64,000 nucleotides of DNA from Maniola hyperantus. Taxonomy: Eukaryota; Arthropoda; Insecta; Lepidoptera; Nymphalidae. Where the stretch lies: contig NC_048542.1 in assembly GCF_902806685.2 (NCBI RefSeq), positions 7,424,533-7,488,532 of the forward strand, given 5' to 3'. The translations under genes were made by a program, and so were the position numbers. Positions 57,320-64,000 of the stretch are shown piece by piece (positions within the stretch are counted from its first letter, which is position 1; the number at the start of each line of letters is the position of its first letter). The notes under the pieces are model-generated. The model had not been told where the DNA came from. It saw only the letters and a list, made by a program, of their open reading frames with translations, and did no database searches.

Positions 57320-58675
57320 ATAGCTAAAGTCAAGTCGCTTGAAACACAGATCGGCAATCGCAAGTCCAGCGTACTTGTATTAGTAGAGGTCACTAATGCC
57401 ACATACGTGGTTTCAAATTACTTTATGACTATGCACTGCAGATATCATTCATAAAACTATTAAATATATTAATGTAACTATAAAACGTATTTTTTTAAAG
57501 TTAATATTAACATGTACTTAAATAAGACATTTTTAGGTTTTTTTTGTATATTTTTCCATGTAAATTGTAACTAAATGTTTAACTGACACTATTGTACAAT
57601 TGCGCGCCATTGATGGCAGATTGTAATTGGAATTTTATATTTTTAAGATCCTAATATACAATTTTGCAATTAATAAATAATTTAATCTAATCTAAACGTT
57701 CAAAGTGACTAATTTTTTAGCAAAGTAAGTAGGTACTCAAAGTAATTTTTGTAAAAACAGGTCGCAACTCCGAAGGGCACCTGGATTACATACAACGTTT
57801 CTCCGATTTCCCTCCCAAACTTTCCAACTCCTGCGGGCATCATGCAATAGTGAGCCAAATAAAAATATTAATAGTCCATTTTTAATCGCGGAGACAGAAA
57901 TGGCGTTTCGTGTGTTGTCTGTTTTTACGGCTCTTTAATAGTGATGTGGTGCAATCGATACTTACCGATAAATATTTGTAAGTATTCTTGTCAGATGTGT
58001 AATGAGACAACAAAATGTGTTGAAAATAATTATTCCAATTCAAATGACGTGTTGAAAATAATTTCAATTCAAATGAAGTAGGGGCTGATTCTCAATTTAT
58101 CAGTTTTACATACTTGCTATTGAAATATATATTGCCTTAGGTGAATTATTTTTTGTATTTTTTGTTAAGTAGGTACTTACTGATTATTCTTCAAGTCTTT
58201 CAAATAATATGTAATTATTGTTACTTTTTAATCTCGTACCTAGTTATACATTTCGTATGTTTATTTTACTCTTTATCCACGAAATAGCATTTTACTCACG
58301 ACTTTAATCTGAACCGGATCCATGAGGACAACTCTATTTTTTGTAAAGCTGGTATCATTATTTTTAAGTTTGACATTAATTGTAGCTGTCATTTTAGTCT
58401 CTGGGATTAAAAATAGACTATAAGTACTAAATTTTTCCCTGACTTCATGTGCTTGGTTGCTTTAGAAAATATTTAGCTTGTCGTAGATCCCACTAGAGTT
58501 CTGCATTTTCATTATCTGAATAGACCAATTCTACTAATATTATAAAAAAACCAACGTTTACATACTTATGACATACATGCTTACTACAACTATTTATGTT
58601 TATGACGGATATCACTCACGATACTGTTTAAACACTAAAATACGACATTTATTAAAAAATTATTATAAGTATTGA
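57320..58675. other. Unassigned AT-rich DNA
   Basis: A GC-richer patch at 57765-57840 follows an acceptor-like TTTGTAAAAACAG and reads VATPKGTWITYNVSPISLP before a stop. I could not support it as an exon. Confidence 0.3.
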
Positions 58676-58679
58676 TAAG

Positions 58680-58732
58680 CGGGGTGTTAACCTACGTCAT
58701 ACCCCGATACGCCATCTCGACCTGTCGCGTAC
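58680..58732 (+). mobile_element. GC-rich hairpin element, right end only (copy 6)
   Basis: GGGGTGTTAACC joins CATACCCCGATACGCCATCT and CGACCTGTCGCGTAC. Confidence 0.6.
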
Positions 58733-59413
58733 AATACATAAGTAATATGTACCTGAGTAGGTACAATTTAAACTTAGTACCGTAATTTATTACGTTTAAC
58801 TTAATTTCCTGTTTAGATAAAACAAATAAACATGATTACACAGTAATATTACTGTGGACTTCATTATAATTTACAAAAGTTTCAATATCTCACCAAAAGG
58901 GAAATTTAACTTAATAAATTAATATCATAAAACAAAAACTACATTAAGACACTGTACTGAAAGGTTATATAGACATGAACCTGTTTATTATGCAAACCCC
59001 GCGATGCAGCGTAGTACCTACCTAGTACTTGTAATACAGCCTAGTACATACTTCTATGTAACGGAGTAAAAACAGTAGGAATCCTATAATGCTAAAATAG
59101 TCTAAAAACCCTAATTACTCTTACAATGTATACAATAAATAGGTCTTGATGTTCAAAAAAGATACTACCGATAACTAATAAAAATAAGCTCATTTTGAAT
59201 CTAATGACAAAAAGAAACTATTTGTTATTCAAACAACGTAATTTGACATTATCTCTCCCGCATAACGCCGTCCAAAAACACAAAAGGCATATAAACGAAA
59301 AAAAGTGAAAGCTACGCGCACACCCACTCGGCCGCACACAGACGCACGTGAATCACCGCCGTGTACATCCTTGTGGGAACTTTAATAAAGGTCTACGCAC
59401 ATTGCGGAGTTTG
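58733..59413. other. Unassigned DNA
   Basis: No gene or named repeat recognised. Confidence 0.3.
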
Positions 59414-59421
59414 ATAACAGG

Positions 59422-59557
59422 CAGTGGCGTGCACAGGGTTTGAATCCAGGGTAGGCATTAGTTAGGTGAGAACCTGTTTATTGGCAGGTCATAATGAAAA
59501 ATAGGCATTGACTGGGGTAAGCAGTGCATTTATGCCTCTATGACCAGCACGCCACTG
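59422..59557. mobile_element. hAT-type MITE with 8-bp target duplication
   Basis: A 136-bp element starts CAGTGGCGTGCACAGGG and ends ATGACCAGCACGCCACTG. It is flanked by perfect ATAACAGG (59414-59421, 59558-59565). An 8-bp duplication and CAGTGGCGTGC ends are hAT hallmarks. It is too short to encode a transposase. Confidence 0.8.
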
Positions 59558-59578
59558 ATAACAGGTCCCTAAGTGTAA

Positions 59579-59717
59579 GGCTGAGATCTATAGAGCGAGC
59601 TCAGACTTAAGATTGAGTTAAAACGAGACAGATTTATGTGCGACATATGAGGTTTATCTCGGTTTAACTCTGTCTTAAGTCTAAGCAAAGTCAGAGTTCG
59701 CTCTATAGATTTCACCC
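59579..59717. mobile_element. Fold-back MITE, copy 2 of the 51364 family, TAA-flanked
   Basis: GGCTGAGATCTATAGAGCGA mirrors CGCTCTATAGATTTCACCC. TAA lies on both sides (59576-59578, 59718-59720). Internal TTAAGATTGAGTTAAAACGA is shared with 51364-51509. Confidence 0.66.
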
Positions 59718-59720
59718 TAA

Positions 59721-60125
59721 GTATTCAAGTTAAATTAACGTCACATCGAGGTAAAAGGGTCATTTTGTATGAATGACCTAACGTCGGAATTTCACGACTC
59801 CATATTATATTTAAAGGCTAACGTAATATTCGAATTTTGACCCATTGATACTACACAAAATGTAGAACTTAAGATATTTTGAAGGTCACTATCATCATTA
59901 ACGATAGCCGACCTGATTTTTAAATACAATTTTTAAAAATCAAAGCATAAAATTTTAAAATTAAACAAGGACAGTTTTTATCCCGATAAACATTAGGGTT
60001 CCTTTGGACTACGGGATCAAATTTTTAATAGATTTTACTCCATAGGAGTCGATTTTTGCAAACTTTTTTTTTACAAAGGTTGTTCCGAATATCGGGTTAG
60101 TCTCATGTTTTGCTAAAGATCTAAA
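59721..60125. other. Unassigned AT-rich DNA
   Basis: Nothing assignable. Confidence 0.3.
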
Positions 60126-60129
60126 TCTT

Positions 60130-60385
60130 CTCTACATATAAAAATGAATCGCTAAATTGTGTTGCTGATCGCAAATCTCGAGAACAGCTGAACCGATTGC
60201 GCTAATTATTTTTTATAAGAACGAGTAGTACTTGAAGTACGAGGATGGTTCTTACGGAGAGAAAAATATAAAAAAAATCCTGAAGTAGGTAAGTACCTAG
60301 TGATTTCCTAAGTAGGTATTTAAAAAAATAAAAAAATAAAGAATCGACTGTTAGGCGGTATGAAGTTCGCCGGGGCAGCTAGTAA
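60130..60385 (+). repeat. Interspersed repeat, CTCGAGAAC family joined to inverted GGCGAACTTC head
   Basis: CTCGAGAACAGCTGAACCG and GAGGATGGTTCTTACGGAGA as at 1290-1370, then GAATCGACTGTTAGGCGG and GAAGTTCGCCGGGGCAGCTA, the inverse of the 34686 head. Confidence 0.55.
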
Positions 60386-60494
60386 AATATAATTATAATT
60401 CCAGAGATAGAAGACGAAACTCATCAACGGGTAAGTAACAGCAAATCAATCGCGATTAGTGCAATAGCTTAGCAAAAAAAACCAGCTTCTCTCT

Positions 60495-60575
60495 TTTAGG
60501 GTTCCGTACATAATTATTATGAACATCATATTTTGGGATGTATGAAATGTTTTTTTTCGGTACGGAATCGATATG
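60495..60575 (-). mobile_element. GGGTTCCGTA element, both ends with interior lost
   Basis: TTTTAGGGTTCCGTACATAA and, about 60 bp later, TTCGGTACGGAATCGATA; strongly reduced. Confidence 0.4.
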
Positions 60576-60721
60576 CTCCCGGGGTGTGTATGACGGGGCG
60601 GGTCAACTAGTTATCTAAATATGTACCTAATATAACTAATAACTATTCAAGAAAAGTCACGAAAATTACAATCATTAAAAAATACATAATATGCATATTA
60701 ATTAATTACACTTAACTTTAC

Positions 60722-60900
60722 TTCTTAGATGATGTCCGTGAGTTCTTCTGCGTGGATATAATGTGTTTAAAAATCCCGCGGGAACCATGGATTTTTACGG
60801 GATAAAAAGTAGCCTATATGTTAATCCAAGGTATTATCTATCTCCATTCCAAAGTTTAAACAAATCCTTTCCGTAGTTTTTGCGTTTTTACGACGATTAT
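60722..60900 (+). repeat. Family ii retro-element copy
   Basis: GATGATGTCCGTGAGTTCTT, AAAATCCCGCGGGAACCATG, AAAAAGTAGCCTATATGTTA and CCGTAGTTTTTGCG. Confidence 0.58.
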
Positions 60901-60907
60901 AAGACAA

Positions 60908-61137
60908 ACTAGCTTATGCTCGCGCTCGCATTTCGTCCAGGTTGACTACACAAATTTCAAACACCTATTTCACCCCCTTAGGGGTTGAATTTTCAAAAAT
61001 CCTTTCTTAGTGGATGCCTACGTCGTAATAGCTATCTGCATGCCAAATTTCAGCCTGATCCATCCAGTAGTTTGAGCTGTGCGTTGATAGGTATGCCAGT
61101 CAGTCAGTCACCTTTTCCTTGTATATATTTAGATATT
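60908..61137 (+). repeat. CAGT-tailed retro-element copy (family i)
   Basis: AACTAGCTTATGCTCGCGCT, CCCCTTAGGGGTTGAATTTT, AGTTTGAGCTGTGCGTTGAT and (CAGT)n. Confidence 0.7.
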
Positions 61138-61229
61138 AATTGGAAGTTATAACTGACCAAGGCGATGTAAGTATAGTTGAGAGATAATGAGAAAAAAATC
61201 ACACAAAAATAACTTTGTTTCTAACAATA

Positions 61230-61320
61230 TTCATTTTGCAGTAAGGTGTTTTTTAGACGCACGACTACGGAACCCTACTTATATGCGAGGTCTGACACGG
61301 ATTTGACCAGTTGTTTTATA
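61230..61320 (-). mobile_element. GGGTTCCGTA element, worn right end
   Basis: CGACTACGGAACCCTACTTA, then GGTCTGACACGGATTTGACC. Confidence 0.45.
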
Positions 61321-61554
61321 ATTTTAATTCAATTCAATCAAAAAATAATCCAAATGATTATGGTTTGTCCAAATATAGGGTGAATTAGAATTTTTATTAC
61401 TCGAATTTCTGGTTTTGGGCTTTGGTTATCGTTAAAATGACCATCGCTGAGTAGAAACTTTCTCTTGTAGGCTTTTAAGTCTACTTATATCGGATTAATT
61501 TAAAATAGGTACACGATAGTATGTCATTAATGATAGATATTATATAATATAACT

Positions 61555-61745
61555 AGATGATACCCGCGACTTCGTCCGCGTGGATTTAGATTTTTAAAAA
61601 TCACGTGGGAACTCTTTGATTTTTCGGGATAAAAAGTAGCCTATGATCTAGAATCCTGGAATGCAATCTATCGCTGTATAAAATTTCGTCAAAATCGGTT
61701 GAACGGATGGGCCCTGAAAGGCTAGCAGACAGACAGACAGACAGA
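61555..61745 (+). repeat. GACA-tailed retro-element copy (family ii), well preserved
   Basis: GATGATACCCGCGACTTCGT, TTTCGGGATAAAAAGTAGCC, CGGTTGAACGGATGGGCCCT and GCAGACAGACAGACAGACA. Confidence 0.72.
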
Positions 61746-62515
61746 CACTAGCTGACCCACCCTGACATTGCTCGTGTGGAACCAACGTACCAACTTTCAA
61801 GGATAACTTGAAAATGACTTTCATCAAAACTCGCCTCGACGTTTTGTGAGAAGTTCCCTAACTGTTGTGAACTGTGACAGTCGATCAACATTAAACAAAC
61901 CTTAAATGAATCTTTCATATATAAGGAAAATTTAATTTTCTCATACTGCCCCACTTAAAAAAATCACTGTATCTTAAAATAGGTGTATAATTGCCTCTCC
62001 TAGATATAAGGACAAAAGAAAGAGACGGTCATAAAAACCTTATGTTATTGTTCCGTAAGCAAACTTGAATTAATAGTTAAAATCAACAATTCAATCGAAA
62101 GGCTGTAAGTAGGACATGAGGCGAAATTTTAAAACTTTACGAGCGAAATAAAGCCTTAAAATTGGAACAGCAAAGTTGATTTTTTAATGGTAGCTGTTGA
62201 AGCGAAAATGAAAGTTATGAACCACGTTTTGCACAAACGATTTGAATACGAGTTCTCGATTCTGTTCGCGTTCTTTTTTCAAATATTGGTGTAGGTCCGT
62301 TTTCGTGCGATGTATATACACACATATTTGCAAGATTCTTCTGAGATAAGTTATCTTTGTTGTTATTAAAAATAATATTTTTTTCATTTTCCGCGTACCG
62401 TAAAATTGGCCTATATATTACCTACATAATATTGTTTTAACGTTATAAAATATAAATGTGAACTGTCACATAATAGTATTTGCGATAACCAAGCTTCAAC
62501 ACGTTAGTATTACTT
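61746..62515. other. Mostly unassigned DNA
   Basis: It opens with ACTAGCTGACCCACCCTGAC, a worn head of the 34686 family; no gene is recognised. Confidence 0.35.
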
Positions 62516-62645
62516 CATCATCATGATCAACCCATCGCCGGCTCATTGTAGAGCACGGGCCTCTTCTCAGAGTGAGAAGGGTTTAGCCATAGTCTACCAC
62601 GCTGTCCATGTGCAGCCGGCCAAGTCTACCAAGACTTCACACACC

Positions 62646-63080
62646 TTTTTTAGGGTTCCGTACCTCAAAAGGAAAAACGGAACCTCTATAGGATCACTTT
62701 GTTGTCTGTCTGTCTGTCTGTCCGTCTGTCTCTCAAGAAACCTACAGGGTACTTCCCGTTGACCTAGAATCATGAAATTGGGCAGGTAGGTAGATCTTAT
62801 AGCTGACATTTGGGGCAAAATCTGAAAACCGTAAATTTAGGGTTAGATCACACAAAAAAAAATTGTGGTCATGAATTAGTATTTTCTACTTTCGAAGTGA
62901 GATAACTATATCAAGTAGGGTATCATATGAAAGGTCTTCACCTATACATTCTAAAACAGATTTTTATTTATTTTTATGCATCATAGTTTTTGAATTGTCG
63001 TGCAAAATGTCGAAAAAATACGACTGTAGTACGGAACCCTCATTACGCGAGCCTGACTCGCATTTGGCCGGTTTTTTTTT
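62646..63080 (-). mobile_element. GGGTTCCGTA element, short variant, full length
   Basis: It runs from TTTTTTAGGGTTCCGTACCT to GTACGGAACCCTCATTACGC and CGCATTTGGCCGGTTTTTTT, with a GTCTGTCTGTCTGTCTGTCC run. Inserted within the SINE A at 62518. Confidence 0.78.
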
Positions 63081-63195
63081 ACTAAGCGTCAGGCTTGAGC
63101 TAAGAGTAGGTACGACAATAGTGCAACGAGCGGGGTTAGAACCGTCGACCTTTCGGTTTTAAGTCCACTCCTTTACTGGTTGAGCTATTGAGGCT
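63081..63195 (-). mobile_element. SINE family B, 3'-truncated
   Basis: ACTAAGCGTCAGGCTTGAGC, GAGCGGGGTTAGAACCGTCG and GGTTGAGCTATTGAGGCT match 25944-26052. It abuts the T-run of the preceding element. Confidence 0.68.
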
Positions 63196-63444
63196 CAAAC
63201 CATTGAAAACATTATGGAGAACTCTCAGGCATGCAGGTTTCCTCACGATGTTTTCCTTCACCGTTAAAGCAAGTGAGATTTAATAAAGTTAGAGGTGCGT
63301 GCCCAGGATCGAGACCCCGACCTCCGATTAAAAGGCGGACGTCCTAACCACTAGGCTATCACAGCTACTTACTTACTGTCACTCGACAGTTGTTGACCGG
63401 TGAAGAGAGAGATACCTACCTGTACCTATATGTATATAACTTAA

Positions 63445-63602
63445 AGTACGCAACAGGTCAAGATGGCAATCGGGGTGGGGACGCCCTGCACACCCGCACA
63501 GCCCCCACGCCTACCCGGTGCAAGGTAGCGTGGGTGACGTGCGGGTGTGCGGGGCGCCCCCCCGCCTCATACCCCGATTGTCATCTCGACCTGTCGCGTA
63601 CT
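63445..63602 (+). mobile_element. GC-rich hairpin element, copy 7, best preserved
   Basis: AGTACGCAACAGGTCAAGAT and GGCAATCGGGGTGGGGACGC mirror GGGGCGCCCCCCC, CCGATTGTCATCTCGACCTG and TCGCGTACT. Confidence 0.78.
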
Positions 63603-63963
63603 ATACTTACCTACGTAGTACTGAAAATATTTTTATATACAAAAGGAAGGCGTTAAGAAAGGGTAGAAGACGCTGACGAAATCGCGCATAAAGTTTTCGA
63701 AAACAAAGTAGGCACGGCACCTGAAGCCTTAATTGTTCAGAAAAAATCTACAAGGATCTTTGTTCACTGGTCGTCTTGTCCTCGCGCTTTGCTTAGGTAT
63801 TTAAAGGCTAAATCCATAATATAAAATTGTTATAGGTGGTTGCTAGGTGTTTTCTAATTAAGTTAGTAACATATTACGGCCGAGTCGCATATGCCAGCTG
63901 CCACAGATTTCATGCAACACATTATCGATATGAACACACACTGAAAAGCGAATTTTTGTAATA
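63603..63963. other. Unassigned DNA
   Basis: Nothing assignable. Confidence 0.3.
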
Positions 63964-63965
63964 GA

Positions 63966-64000
63966 TGTCTCTACTCTACTCTACTCTGCTCTACACTACT
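63966..64000 (+). repeat. (CTCTA)n microsatellite at window edge
   Basis: Pentanucleotide units CTCTA/CTCTG run into the end of the window. Confidence 0.8.

Larger units (their letters stand above)
62518..63366 (-). mobile_element. SINE family A, full length but split by two other elements
   Basis: The tail half, 62518 to about 62647 (CATGATCAACCCATCGCCGG to ACTTCACACACC), and the head half, about 63203-63366 (GAAAACATTATGGAGAAC to CCACTAGGCTATCACAGCT), are consecutive parts of the SINE at 587-925. Confidence 0.7.

Noticed and set aside
57768..57860. Exon after acceptor-like TTTGTAAAAACAG
   Set aside because: It gives only about 29 codons before a stop, with no neighbouring exon or recognised protein match.

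Overview
The window looks like nuclear DNA of a moth or butterfly (Lepidoptera). It is AT-rich, has intron-split coding sequence, has no bacterial or viral gene organisation, and is packed with short interspersed repeats characteristic of lepidopteran genomes: tRNA-headed SINEs with TGATGA tails, retro-element tails containing CGCGACTTCGTCCGCGTGG, GGGTTCCGTA-ended elements, and many fold-back MITEs. The species cannot be named from this stretch.

Only one protein gene can be supported. Positions 1538-5514 on the + strand carry the last five exons of a chymotrypsin-fold (S1) serine protease. The in-window part covers the catalytic Asp, the GWGST strand, the Asp189-type specificity pocket, the catalytic DSGGP and the final helix. 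It then runs into about 150 residues of charged, probably helical tail. Exons carrying the signal peptide, activation site and catalytic His are not seen and presumably lie left of the window. Two oddities deserve attention: the residue before the catalytic DSGGP is His instead of the usual oxyanion-hole Gly, and most of the tail is encoded by a separate last exon whose use avoids a stop codon lying inside the exon-4 donor.

From about 5.5 kb to the end I find no convincing exon. The sequence is a mosaic of decayed LINE pieces, three SINE families, fold-back elements with visible target duplications, and unassigned AT-rich DNA. Landmarks are: a near-identical 3.51-kb direct tandem duplication (15911-19420 and 19421-22929); a GC-rich hairpin family present at least seven times; nested transposons at 39667-40700, 36024-36875, 56421-56584 and 62518-63366; a hAT-type MITE with a perfect 8-bp target duplication at 59422-59557; and a comparatively TE-poor block at 40740-44580.

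The genes do not form a pathway here. The main biological content is one unusual protease gene plus a record of successive transposon insertions whose order can be read from nesting. Repeat names are descriptive; no database was searched. Boundaries of decayed repeats are approximate, while those with target duplications are given to the base.
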